DNA of 64,000 nt from Gallionellaceae bacterium. Lineage in GTDB: Bacteria; Pseudomonadota; Gammaproteobacteria; Burkholderiales; Gallionellaceae. The stretch spans positions 1 through 64,000 of the forward strand of contig JAIELH010000021.1 of the NCBI GenBank assembly GCA_019753125.1. The letters are read 5' to 3'. Below are positions 1 through 7,478 of the stretch, piece after piece. Both the position numbers and the translations under genes were made by a program. Every line of letters starts with the position of its first letter. The stretch's first letter is position 1. The notes under the pieces are model-generated. The model worked only from the letters and a program-made list of their open reading frames with translations. It searched no databases and had not been told where the DNA came from.

Positions 1-790
1 CGGCCTGGCCTGCGACGGCTACAAGCCGGTGGTGGCGATTTATTCGACCTTCCTGCAGCGTGCCTACGATCAACTGATCCACGACATTGCGATCCAGAAT
101 CTGCCGGTCGTGCTGGCAATCGACCGTGGCGGGCTGGTCGGCGCGGACGGCGCGACCCATGCGGGCAGCTTTGATCTTTCCTATATGCGCTGCATTCCCA
201 ACATGACGGTGATGGCGCCGTCTGACGAAAACGAATGCCGCCAGATGCTCTACACCGCCTTCCAGTTGAATACGCCGAGCGCGGTGCGCTACCCGCGCGG
301 GCGCGGCCCCGGCGTGACGATCAGCGAGGCAATGCACGCCTTGCCGGTCGGCAAAGGCGAGTTGCGGCGCAGCGGACGCAAGGTGGCGATATTGTCGTTT
401 GGCTCGATGCTGGCGCCCGCGCTGGCGGCTGCCGAACAACTGGACGCCAGCGTCGCCAACATGCGCTTCGTCAAGCCGCTGGACGCCGAACTGGTGTTGC
501 GGCTGGCGCGCGAACATCAACTGCTGGTGACGGTTGAGGAAAATACCATACAGGGCGGGGCGGGCAGCGCGGTGGCGGAATGCCTGCAACAGCACGGCGT
601 TGCGATACCGCTGCTGCAACTCGGTTTGCCGGACAGTTTTCTCGAACAGGGCGAGCACGCGCAGATGCTGGCCGATTGCGGCCTGGATGCCAACGGCCTG
701 GTTGCCGCCATTAAACGGGCCGAGGAGCGGGAATCGAGGATCGAGCCGGGTGTTTTCCCTGATTCTCGCTCCTCGCTCACTGTTCCTTAA
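1..790 (+). CDS. dxs: 1-deoxy-D-xylulose-5-phosphate synthase, C-terminal part
   Basis: This is the 3' part of the first enzyme of the MEP isoprenoid pathway, which condenses pyruvate and glyceraldehyde-3-phosphate using thiamine diphosphate. The gene runs in from before the window, with codons in frame from base 2. The fragment follows Dxs closely: the pyrimidine-binding transketolase segment ([15 protein letters not shown], then [11 protein letters not shown] and [13 protein letters not shown]) and the transketolase C-terminal domain ([14 protein letters not shown]). The family normally ends near the AAIKRA segment. Here about 22 further residues follow, encoded by heptamer repeats at 722-774, so the tail is probably acquired. 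ispH, a later step of the same pathway, lies at 31464-32387. Confidence 0.95.
   Translation, partial: GLACDGYKPVVAIYSTFLQRAYDQLIHDIAIQNLPVVLAIDRGGLVGADGATHAGSFDLSYMRCIPNMTVMAPSDENECRQMLYTAFQLNTPSAVRYPRGRGPGVTISEAMHALPVGKGELRRSGRKVAILSFGSMLAPALAAAEQLDASVANMRFVKPLDAELVLRLAREHQLLVTVEENTIQGGAGSAVAECLQQHGVAIPLLQLGLPDSFLEQGEHAQMLADCGLDANGLVAAIKRAEERESRIEPGVFPDSRSSLTVP
722..774. repeat. heptamer repeat pair at the end of dxs
   Basis: Three 7-nt units (GAGGAGC, GGGAATC, GAGGATC; 722-742) face an inverted arm of GATTCTC and GCTCCTC (761-774). The repeat is translated as the last residues of Dxs. It has the same design as the repeats at 4063, 7491, 14712, 17600 and 42913. Confidence 0.55.
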
Positions 791-819
791 TCTACAATCC
801 TCCAATGAGAGAGGCTGTC

Positions 820-1623
820 ATGAACGTCGCCGCAAAATCCCCGATCCCCGATGTGCAAAGCTCGGCCGATACCCGCCATCTGGCGATCAACCGGGTCGGC
901 ATCAAGGGCATCCGCCATCCGGTCAAGGTCAAAGACAAGAGCATCGGCGTGCAGCATACGATCGCCACGTTCAACATGTACGTGCACCTGCCGCACAACT
1001 TCAAAGGCACGCACATGTCGCGTTTCGTCGAGATACTCAACGAGCACGAGCGCGAGATTTCCGTGGAATCCTTCGAGAGCATCCTGCAGGAAATGGTGGT
1101 TCGCCTCGAAGCGCAGTCCGGCTACATCGAAATGAGCTTCCCGTATTTCGTCAACAAAACCGCGCCGGTTTCCGGCGTGCAAAGCCTGCTGGATTACGAC
1201 GTCACGTTGATCGGCGAAACGGTCGACGGCAAAGTGCGCGTCACGATGAAAGTGGTCGTGCCGGTCACCAGCCTGTGCCCGTGCTCCAAGAAAATATCCG
1301 ATCGCGGCGCGCACAACCAGCGTTCCCACGTCACGCTCACGCTGCGCACCAACCGCTTCGTCTGGATCGAAGATGTGGTGCGGATCGCCGAGGAGCAGGC
1401 ATCCTGCGAACTGTTCGGGTTGCTGAAGCGCCCGGACGAAAAATACGTCACCGAACGGGCGTACGACAACCCCAAATTCGTCGAGGACATGGTGCGCGAT
1501 GTCGCGGCGGTGCTGAACGCCGACGAGCGCGTCGACGCCTTTGTCGTGGAATCGGAAAATTTTGAATCGATCCACAACCATTCCGCTTATGCGCTGATCG
1601 AACGCGACAAGACGCTGGGTTAA
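820..1623 (+). CDS. folE2: GTP cyclohydrolase I, FolE2 type
   Basis: Converts GTP to 7,8-dihydroneopterin triphosphate, the first step of folate synthesis. The protein is the FolE2 (type IB) form, unrelated in sequence to FolE. The LCPCSK segment near residue 149 carries the conserved cysteine region, followed by the family-typical stretch [10 protein letters not shown] chose the ATG at 820 because GAGAGAGG (807-814) sits five bases upstream; an in-frame ATG at 805 would add five residues. In other bacteria FolE2 is used when zinc is scarce. I see no second folE in the window. FolK, a later folate-pathway enzyme, is at 10432. Confidence 0.93.
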   Translation: MNVAAKSPIPDVQSSADTRHLAINRVGIKGIRHPVKVKDKSIGVQHTIATFNMYVHLPHNFKGTHMSRFVEILNEHEREISVESFESILQEMVVRLEAQSGYIEMSFPYFVNKTAPVSGVQSLLDYDVTLIGETVDGKVRVTMKVVVPVTSLCPCSKKISDRGAHNQRSHVTLTLRTNRFVWIEDVVRIAEEQASCELFGLLKRPDEKYVTERAYDNPKFVEDMVRDVAAVLNADERVDAFVVESENFESIHNHSAYALIERDKTLG

Positions 1624-1655
1624 TAATTTCTGTCGAAGTTGGTCATGGCTATTTC

Positions 1656-1907
1656 TGCCAGCCGCTGGTTTCGAGCGCCACTGCCGCAGAACTTATCCGT
1701 GTGCTGGCCTACCCAAAATTCAAACTTGCTGGGGAAGAACAGCAAGAGTTGCTGGCCGACTATCTGCCTTACTGCGCCACGGTGCGCATGCCCGCCAAGC
1801 TGCCCGCAACGCCAGTTTGCCGCGACAAATTCGACATGCCGTTTCTGCAACTCGCAGTCGCGGGCAAAGCGGACTATCTGGTTGCTGGACCGCCGATCAA
1901 TTCATGA
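1656..1907 (+). pseudogene. remnant of a PIN-domain toxin-like protein
   Basis: In the frame that ends at 1907 the translation is PLVSSATAAELIRVLAYPKF, followed by a stretch containing LLADYLPYC, CRDKFDMPFLQLA and GKADYLV. This is the middle and late part of a PIN-family ribonuclease of the COG1569 toxin type. The N-terminal LDTNV-type segment with the first catalytic aspartate is missing, and the reading frame ends soon after ADYLV, before the last conserved acidic residues. There is no start codon or RBS at a sensible place. I read it as a fossil left in the gap after folE2, next to another fossil at 1921. Confidence 0.65.
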
Positions 1908-1920
1908 AAACGCTCAACCC

Positions 1921-1995
1921 ATGGCCACACCCGACATCACAGGCAAACTCTGGAACCTGTGCAACGCCCTCAAGGGCGACGGCGTCACCCCGTAG
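1921..1995 (+). pseudogene. fossil N-terminus of a type I restriction methylase (HsdM-like)
   Basis: An ATG opens a 24-codon frame (MATPDITGKLWNLCNALKGD, then GVTP and stop). It resembles the conserved start of HsdM proteins, where a K-LW-x-x-CN-x-L-(K/R)-x-DG segment precedes the helical N-terminal domain. Nothing further of hsdM is visible in any frame. The match is short, so the call rests on family memory. Together with the PIN remnant it suggests a lost defence or toxin island. Confidence 0.45.
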
Positions 1996-2014
1996 CCGCA
2001 CTTCACCAAGAGTG

Positions 2015-2218
2015 TTATTCGCCACGCTTTCTCCGGCCTGTCACGGATTCACCGCCGACGCCCCAATTGTCGGTTTCAATTTCATCGATGACCACCACGG
2101 TGGTTTTTGGATTCTTCCCCAGAACATCAACCAATAGCTGGGTCGCACCCTGGATCAGCCTGGCCTTTTGTTCGGGTGTTGCGCCTTCTCTGGTGATTTT
2201 GATATTGACGTAGGGCAT
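2015..2218 (-). CDS. 4-oxalocrotonate tautomerase-family protein
   Basis: A 67-residue member of the small tautomerase superfamily. The start at 2218 puts proline directly after the initiator methionine (MPYVNIKITREG), and Pro1 is the catalytic base once Met is removed. AAGGAA lies just upstream on the minus strand. The family builds homohexamers of beta-alpha-beta units and isomerises 2-hydroxymuconate-type ketoacids, but many members have unknown substrates. The arginine at position 11-12 of typical enzymes is present as TREG. No aromatic-degradation genes are nearby, so the substrate cannot be inferred. It follows the unknown gene at 2263-2727 by 44 bases and is probably co-transcribed. 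Confidence 0.85.
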   Translation of the reverse strand: MPYVNIKITREGATPEQKARLIQGATQLLVDVLGKNPKTTVVVIDEIETDNWGVGGESVTGRRKRGE

Positions 2219-2262
2219 AAGATTTCCTTGGGTCGAAAATTGAAAAAATTTCAAGGGGCTGC

Positions 2263-2727
2263 TCAGTAGTTTTTATTCAGGTTTCCGCCGAATTGACTGA
2301 AGCTGGTTATGACTGATTTGCCGCCGACCTGGGGAGCCAGCTCCTTTCTTTGGGTGGCATAGACAGTCATCGCCACGCTCTCATTGTCGTAGATGGCCAT
2401 TGGCACATATCCATCGCCAATCATCTCGCGGATTATGCCCCGGACGATTTCATGCGCTTTTGCGTCTTCTTCCTGCATGGACACTTCTTGCTTGCCGTGC
2501 AATACGATATGCAGGCAGTCTGGCAGGCAATTGCCGGCCTTGATTTTTGCAATGGCGGTCACCGAAAGTTTTTGCCCCCATTGCTCCGGGATTTGATAGT
2601 AATGAAAAACTGCATGCGCGAATTTTTTTGCGTCGGCAACATCGGGGCAGCTTATATAAAATATGTGTTGCAGATTTGTTGTCGAGAAGCCTACTTCATA
2701 GGTTTCAATATTTTGTTCGGTCGTCAT
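2263..2727 (-). CDS. hypothetical protein of 154 residues
   Basis: I do not recognise this protein. It is soluble, without signal peptide or membrane segments. A central stretch (QEEDAKAHEIVRGIIREMIG) is predicted helical, and the protein is slightly rich in aromatic residues and histidine near the N-terminus (HIFYISCPD, HAVFHYYQIPEQWGQK). Two cysteines flank a short loop (NCLPDCLHI, residues 67-75). The coding frame has normal codon use and a purine-rich RBS. The small tautomerase gene lies directly downstream on the same strand, so a shared transcript is likely. Confidence 0.7.
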   Translation of the reverse strand: MTTEQNIETYEVGFSTTNLQHIFYISCPDVADAKKFAHAVFHYYQIPEQWGQKLSVTAIAKIKAGNCLPDCLHIVLHGKQEVSMQEEDAKAHEIVRGIIREMIGDGYVPMAIYDNESVAMTVYATQRKELAPQVGGKSVITSFSQFGGNLNKNY

Positions 2728-2897
2728 TTTTTACCTTTGTGTTGCTGCAAGGCGCAAGTCTGCATGATGCATGCTGATTGGCTCTGGTTTTACAAATCCG
2801 GCAGGCCGCCGGAAGGAATGGTGGCTTGTTGTTTGCGGCGGCAATTATAACTCATCGGCTACTGCCATCGACTGTCGGGGGCGCGCGGCGTTTCCGC

Positions 2898-2903
2898 TAT
2901 AAT
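2898..2903 (+). promoter_or_regulatory. possible -10 element of mutL
   Basis: A perfect TATAAT lies 38 bases before the mutL start. No convincing -35 hexamer is visible at the usual spacing. Confidence 0.35.
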
Positions 2904-2940
2904 TCGGCGCGTACATCGCTACTACACCCGGTTTCTGTAT

Positions 2941-4737
2941 ATGTCCGTCATTCAACTGCTCCCTGATCTGCTCATCAATCAAATCGCCGCCGGCGAAGTG
3001 ATCGAGCGCCCCGCTTCGGCGCTCAAGGAGTTGCTGGAGAACAGCCTGGATGCGGGGGCAACGGACATCGCGGTGCAGATCGAAGGCGGCGGTGTCAAGC
3101 TGTTGCGCGTGCGCGACAACGGCAAGGGCATCGCCAAGGATCAGTTGGCGCTGGCGCTGATGCGCCACGCCACCAGCAAGATCGCTTCGCTGGACGATTT
3201 GCAGCGCGTCGCCAGCATGGGGTTTCGCGGCGAGGCGCTGGCGAGCATGGCGGCGGTGGCGCATCTGTCCCTCACCAGCCGCACCGTACACGAGGCGCAC
3301 GGCTGGAAAGTCGATGCGCTCAACGGCGTCATCGGCGAACCCGCGCCGGCCAGCCATGCGCCGGGCATCACCGTGGAAATGCGCGAGCTGTATTTCAATA
3401 CTCCGGCGCGGCGCAAATTCCTGAGATCGGAAGCCACCGAATTCGCGCACTGTGAAGAAACGTTCAAGCGCATCGCGCTGTCGCGCCCCGATGTGGCTTT
3501 TTCGCTGCAACACAACGGGCGCACGGTATGGCAATTGCCTGCGATTCAAGACCGGCAATCCGTGTTGAAGCGCGTCGCGGCGCTGCTTGGCGATGAGTTC
3601 GGCCAGGCGGCCGTGCCGGTTGCGCGCCAGGCGGCCGAGCTTTCGCTGCAAGGCTTGGCGGCGCTCCCGGCCTATTCGCGCGGCAGCCGCGATGCGCAAT
3701 ATTTTTTCGTCAACGGGCGCTTCGTGCGCGACAAGGTCGCCAGCCATGCGCTGCGCCAGGCCTATCAGGATATCCTGCATCACCAGCGCCATCCCGCCTT
3801 CGTGCTGTTTCTGGACATGCCGCCGGAGCAGGTGGATGTGAACGTGCATCCGGCCAAGAGCGAAGTGCGCTTCCGCGAGAGCCAAGGGATACACCAGTTT
3901 ATCTTTCACACGCTGCAACAGGCGCTTGCGGTTCCAGCCAGCGGGCAAGAAACACGGGCGCCCGAGCCACAACGCCCCACACCATACATCCCGACGCAAC
4001 AATCCATGCGCCTTGGCGTTGCCGAAAGGGAAGCGGCATATCGGTTGTGGGAAATGCAGACAGAGAAGGGAGAAGAGGGAAGGGAGAAGGGTGATGCACC
4101 TTCCGCTTTTGACGTTTCCCTTCCCCCTTCCCCCTTCCCCCTTCACGATGTTGCTCCTCCGCTCGGTTTCGCTCTCGCCCAGCTCTCCGGCACCTACATC
4201 CTCGCGCAGAACACGCAAGGCCTGATCGTCGTCGATATGCACGCCGCGCACGAACGCATCGTCTATGAACGGCTCAAGACCTCACTGGACACCGAACGGC
4301 TCGCCACCCAGCCGCTGCTGATCCCGGTAAGCTTCCATGCCAGCGCGCTCGAAGTTGCCACGGTCGAGGCCGAACAGGACGCGCTCAACACGCTGGGCTT
4401 CGACATTGCGCCGCTGTCGCCCAACACCCTCGCAGTGCGCGCGATGCCGGCGCTGCTCAGGCAGCCCGAGGCGGAAGCCGCCGCGCGCGACGTGATCGAC
4501 GAACTGGGCGAATTCGGTGCGAGCCGCGTCCTGACCGAACGGCGCAATGAGCTGCTCGCCACGCTTGCCTGCCACGGCGCGGTGCGCGCCAACCGCATCC
4601 TCAGCATCACCGAGATGAACGCGCTGCTGCGCGAAATGGAACAGACCGAACGCTCCGGCCAGTGCAACCACGGGCGGCCGACGTGGTTCCAGATTACGCT
4701 GGCGGAACTGGATGCGATGTTCATGCGAGGGAAATGA
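2941..4737 (+). CDS. mutL: DNA mismatch repair protein MutL
   Basis: MutL couples MutS mismatch recognition to strand incision. The N-terminal GHKL ATPase is clear: NQIAAGEVIERPASALKELL, ENSLDAGA with the catalytic Glu, DNGKGI, and GFRGEALASM (residues about 12-100). The C-terminal dimerisation domain ends with [12 protein letters not shown]. The linker holds about 28 residues encoded by two inverted arms of heptamers (residues 375-402), an in-frame insertion into the flexible linker. The final 52 codons plus stop (4579-4737) are repeated at 5533-5691, so the present 3' end may be an incoming copy. mutS is on the other strand at 60086-62647. Confidence 0.96.
   Translation: MSVIQLLPDLLINQIAAGEVIERPASALKELLENSLDAGATDIAVQIEGGGVKLLRVRDNGKGIAKDQLALALMRHATSKIASLDDLQRVASMGFRGEALASMAAVAHLSLTSRTVHEAHGWKVDALNGVIGEPAPASHAPGITVEMRELYFNTPARRKFLRSEATEFAHCEETFKRIALSRPDVAFSLQHNGRTVWQLPAIQDRQSVLKRVAALLGDEFGQAAVPVARQAAELSLQGLAALPAYSRGSRDAQYFFVNGRFVRDKVASHALRQAYQDILHHQRHPAFVLFLDMPPEQVDVNVHPAKSEVRFRESQGIHQFIFHTLQQALAVPASGQETRAPEPQRPTPYIPTQQSMRLGVAEREAAYRLWEMQTEKGEEGREKGDAPSAFDVSLPPSPFPLHDVAPPLGFALAQLSGTYILAQNTQGLIVVDMHAAHERIVYERLKTSLDTERLATQPLLIPVSFHASALEVATVEAEQDALNTLGFDIAPLSPNTLAVRAMPALLRQPEAEAAARDVIDELGEFGASRVLTERRNELLATLACHGAVRANRILSITEMNALLREMEQTERSGQCNHGRPTWFQITLAELDAMFMRGK
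4063..4143. repeat. inverted heptamer arrays inside mutL
   Basis: Four G/A-rich heptamers (GAGAAGG, GAGAAGA, GGGAAGG, GAGAAGG; 4063-4090) are followed after 25 bases by four C/T heptamers (TTCCCTT and three CCCCCTT; 4116-4143). The arms are largely complementary and are read through in frame in the MutL linker. A near-identical pair lies between genes at 42913-43012. Confidence 0.75.
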
Positions 4738-4752
4738 CCTGTATCGCCTGAA

Positions 4753-4792
4753 CATGCCCAAATCGGGTATCTTGATACCCGATTTGGGCATG
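4753..4792. repeat. perfect 18-bp-arm hairpin behind mutL
   Basis: Arm one (4753-4770, beginning CATGCCCAAATC) is exactly repeated in inverse at 4775-4792 around a CTTG loop. No T-run follows, so it is not a standard intrinsic terminator. It lies at the junction between mutL and the MNT-HEPN module and could mark an element end. Confidence 0.7.
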
Positions 4793-4864
4793 GTCGATTA
4801 TTCAAGCAACTCGCCTGCACTTGCCGATATAATCCGCACAACCAACGCAGCTACCCATCGAAAA

Positions 4865-5155
4865 ATGCGCCCATCACTCGCCCTGCAAGCACACCGCCAA
4901 GCGATCCGCGAGATCGCGTTGCGCCATCGCGTGCGCAATGTTCGCGTATTCGGTTCTGCCTTGCATGGGAACGACACCGAGGCCAGCGACCTCGACCTGC
5001 TGGTCGAACCAACGGCGGAAACCACGCTGATGGACATCGCAAAAATTCAGGTCGAAGTGGCACATCTGCTCCATGTCAGCGTGGATGTGCTGACGCCAAA
5101 TGCGCTGCCTGACAAATTCCGCGACCAGGTGATGGCGGAAGCCGTCGCGGTATGA
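4865..5155 (+). CDS. mntA: MNT-type nucleotidyltransferase, antitoxin of an MNT-HEPN pair
   Basis: A 96-residue minimal nucleotidyltransferase. Residues 28-47 carry the family signature: G30-S31 followed by SDLDLLVE with metal-binding Asp42 and Asp44. I start it at 4865 (MRPSLALQ), where the fold begins; in-frame upstream codons run back over the hairpin and the mutL end. The gene overlaps the next one by ATGA (5152-5155), the usual arrangement of MntA/HepT pairs. In characterised systems MntA transfers AMP from ATP to a tyrosine of the HEPN toxin and silences it. The pair lies between two copies of the mutL 3' end. Confidence 0.87.
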   Translation: MRPSLALQAHRQAIREIALRHRVRNVRVFGSALHGNDTEASDLDLLVEPTAETTLMDIAKIQVEVAHLLHVSVDVLTPNALPDKFRDQVMAEAVAV

Positions 5156-5514
5156 GCAAAGCAGACCTCCTGCGCATACCGGACTATCTCGGCTACATCG
5201 TCGAGGCTATCGAACGTATCCACGAATATGTTTCGGATATGAACGAAGTGTCCTTCCTCGAAGACAGGAAGACCCAGGACGCCGTCATCCGCAACTTCGA
5301 AATCATCGGCGAAGCGGCACGCAACATCGAACGCCATCATGCGCAATTTGCCGCAGCTCACCCGGAAGTGCCCTGGTCAGTCATTTACACCATGCGCAAT
5401 CGCGTCGCGCATGGCTACTTCACGGTTGACCTGGGAATCGTCTGGAAAACGATACACACTGACTTGATCGAACTGCACGCGCAAATCCGCAAGCTGCTCG
5501 AACAAGCTGGTTAG
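5152..5514 (+). CDS. hepT: HEPN-domain toxin (HepT/DUF86 family)
   Basis: A 120-residue all-helical HEPN protein. The catalytic RNase motif RX4H followed by XY is present as R82, H87 and Y89 in MRNRVAHGYF. In studied homologues this arginine-histidine pair cleaves RNA and the tyrosine is the site AMPylated by the partner antitoxin. The start overlaps the antitoxin stop by four bases, implying translational coupling. All motif residues are intact, so the module may be functional. Only 18 bases separate its stop from the duplicated mutL end. Confidence 0.87.
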   Translation: MSKADLLRIPDYLGYIVEAIERIHEYVSDMNEVSFLEDRKTQDAVIRNFEIIGEAARNIERHHAQFAAAHPEVPWSVIYTMRNRVAHGYFTVDLGIVWKTIHTDLIELHAQIRKLLEQAG

Positions 5515-5532
5515 ACTTCTGCGAACCATTCC

Positions 5533-5691
5533 GCAGTGCGCGCCAACCGAACCATGAGCATCACCGAGATGAACACGCTGCTGCGCGAGATGGAACAGAC
5601 CGAACGCTTCGGGCAGTGCAATCACGGGCGACCGACCCGGTTCCAGATTACGCTGGACGAACTGGATGCGATGTTTATGCGGGGAAAGTAA
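5533..5691 (+). pseudogene. second, diverged copy of the mutL 3' end
   Basis: These 159 bases align without gaps to 4579-4737, the last 52 codons and stop of mutL, with about 20 differences in my hand alignment. The frame is open to a TAA and translates as a MutL C-terminus (GQCNHGRPT present). Trp in PTWFQI is Arg here and Ser in ERSGQ is Phe, so it has drifted. There is no start codon or upstream mutL sequence. It is most simply the original or displaced 3' end left when the MNT-HEPN segment inserted or recombined in. Confidence 0.88.
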
Positions 5692-5695
5692 AGAT

Positions 5696-6199
5696 ATGGG
5701 AAACGAAGACCACAAAGACAAAACATCCAGAGGAAACTCCAGTCAATTTTTCGTTGCGGGGGAATTGTGTCGCAGAGGATATGTAGCCGTTGTAACACTA
5801 GGCAACACACCAAATACGGACATCCTGTGTAGCAATAAGGCAGGCACCCAATTCGTCCATATCCAAGTAAAAACATTTCTCCCTGGCAATAGAACATGTA
5901 GCGTTGGCCTGAAAGCCACCAAGGACTTTGGAAAAAACTTCTTTTGGATTCTTGCGGGCATTCCAGAGCCAAACTCCTCCGCGCCCTTTGAGTATTTCAT
6001 CATTCCGAGTTCTGACATGGCTAAAAACGTCAAACAAGCCCATGAGCTTTGGCTAAGTCAGGAGGGGAAAAATGGACATCAACGTAAAGATAGTGCAGTA
6101 AGAACAGTACATATTCCTCCGTATAAGTCATATTCCGGCTGGGATATTGAGGCCTATCGAAACCGCTGGGACTTGATTGACGATCTTCTCTCCAAGTGA
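5696..6199 (+). CDS. hypothetical protein, possible PD-(D/E)XK nuclease fold
   Basis: A 167-residue soluble protein with no name I can give. I start it at 5696 (MGNEDHKDK), seven bases after GGGGAAAG; earlier in-frame codons lie inside the mutL duplicate. Residues 15-70 show an order typical of restriction-like folds: a Glu in a helix (VAGELCRRGY), an Asp before a beta strand (NTPNTDILC), and a QVK triad end (FVHIQVKTF), i.e. E...D...QxK. That matches PD-(D/E)XK proteins but is a motif argument only. Its position after the MNT-HEPN and duplicated mutL end suggests it belongs to the same accessory segment. Confidence 0.6.
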   Translation: MGNEDHKDKTSRGNSSQFFVAGELCRRGYVAVVTLGNTPNTDILCSNKAGTQFVHIQVKTFLPGNRTCSVGLKATKDFGKNFFWILAGIPEPNSSAPFEYFIIPSSDMAKNVKQAHELWLSQEGKNGHQRKDSAVRTVHIPPYKSYSGWDIEAYRNRWDLIDDLLSK

Positions 6200-6206
6200 C
6201 TGATAG

Positions 6207-7478
6207 TTGAAAAAGTCTAATTCAACAGTCCGCATCGCCTTCGCCAGCTTTATCGGCACCGCCATCGAGTTCTACGATTTCTACATCTACGGCCTCGCGG
6301 TGGCGATGGTGATCGGGCCGGTGTTTTTTCCCGGCAGCGACCCGGCTGCGCAGGCGCTGAATGCGTTCCTGACGTTCGGCATCGCGTTCCTCGCGCGGCC
6401 GCTCGGCGCGTTGCTGTTCGGGCATTTCGGCGACCGCATCGGGCGCAAGACGACGCTGGTTGCGTCGCTGCTGGTGATGGGCATTTCCACGATGTTGATC
6501 GGCGTGCTGCCCGGCCACGATATGATCGGTTGGGCCGCACCTGCGCTGCTGTGCCTGCTGCGCTTCGGCCAGGGCATCGGCCTCGGCGGCGAATGGGGCG
6601 GCGCGGCGTTGCTGGCGGCGGAGTATGCGCCCAAGGGCAGGCGCGGCTGGTTCGGCATGTTCCCTCAGCTTGGGCCGCCGGTCGGCTTCCTGTTTGCGGT
6701 CGGCAGCTTTTTGCTGCTGTCGCAGTGGCTCGACGATGCGCAATTCCGTGCGTGGGGCTGGCGCATTCCGTTTCTTGCCAGTGCCGCGCTGGTGATCGTC
6801 GGCCTGTATGTGAGGCTCAGGCTCACCGAGACGCCGGTGTTCGCCAAAGCCATGTCAGTACACCAACCAGTGAAGCTGCCGCTGGCAGAATTGTTCAGAC
6901 ATCACGCAAAGCCGCTGCTGCTGGGCGCATTGGCGATGGTGGTGTGTTATGCGCTGTTCTATATCTCCACGGTGTTCAGCTTGAGCTACGGCGTTACCAC
7001 ACTCGGCATCCCGCGCCCGCAATTCCTGACGATGCTGTGTGTTGCCGTCGTCTTCATGGCTGCGGCCACGCCGCTTGCCGCCATCGCGGGTGACTGCTAC
7101 GGCCGCCGCCCGGTGTTGCTCGTTGCGGGCAGTGCGGCATTGCTGTCCGGCTTCCTGCTTGCGCCGATGCTCGGCAGCGGCTCGCCGTTTCAAATCACCG
7201 CGTTTCTCTCGATTGAACTGTTCCTGATGGGTGCAACGTTCGCGCCGATGGGCGCGCTGCTGCCGGAATTGTTTCCGACCGGAGTGCGCTACACCGGCGC
7301 AGGCGCAGCCTACAATCTGGGAGGTATCCTCGGCGCGTCGCTGGCACCCTATCTCGCACAACAACTGGTGCTGCACGGCGGCCTCGCCTGGGTCGGCGGC
7401 TATGTATCCATCGCAGCGGCGATCAGTTTGCTTGCTGTGCTGATGATGTCCGAGACGAGAGACCGGGAGTTAGCATGA
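6207..7478 (+). CDS. MFS transporter, metabolite:H+ symporter (MHS) family
   Basis: A 423-residue inner-membrane carrier with about 12 hydrophobic segments. The N-terminus ([18 protein letters not shown]) and the loop [10 protein letters not shown] are hallmarks of the MHS subfamily that includes ProP, ShiA and KgtP. The long segment [18 protein letters not shown] is also characteristic. The apparent start is TTG at 6207 with no strong RBS; the first residues (KKSNSTVR) are slightly shorter than in relatives, so a recombination event could have trimmed the 5' end. The substrate cannot be told from sequence. The stop overlaps miaA by four bases. Confidence 0.85.
   Translation: MKKSNSTVRIAFASFIGTAIEFYDFYIYGLAVAMVIGPVFFPGSDPAAQALNAFLTFGIAFLARPLGALLFGHFGDRIGRKTTLVASLLVMGISTMLIGVLPGHDMIGWAAPALLCLLRFGQGIGLGGEWGGAALLAAEYAPKGRRGWFGMFPQLGPPVGFLFAVGSFLLLSQWLDDAQFRAWGWRIPFLASAALVIVGLYVRLRLTETPVFAKAMSVHQPVKLPLAELFRHHAKPLLLGALAMVVCYALFYISTVFSLSYGVTTLGIPRPQFLTMLCVAVVFMAAATPLAAIAGDCYGRRPVLLVAGSAALLSGFLLAPMLGSGSPFQITAFLSIELFLMGATFAPMGALLPELFPTGVRYTGAGAAYNLGGILGASLAPYLAQQLVLHGGLAWVGGYVSIAAAISLLAVLMMSETRDRELA

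Noticed and set aside
805-819. ATG at 805 as the folE2 start
   Set aside because: It has no RBS, while the ATG at 820 has GAGAGAGG five bases upstream.
5666-5695. Upstream in-frame start (5666) for the gene at 5696-6199
   Set aside because: It lies inside the duplicated mutL end in a different frame from MutL; the ATG at 5696 has an RBS at proper spacing.
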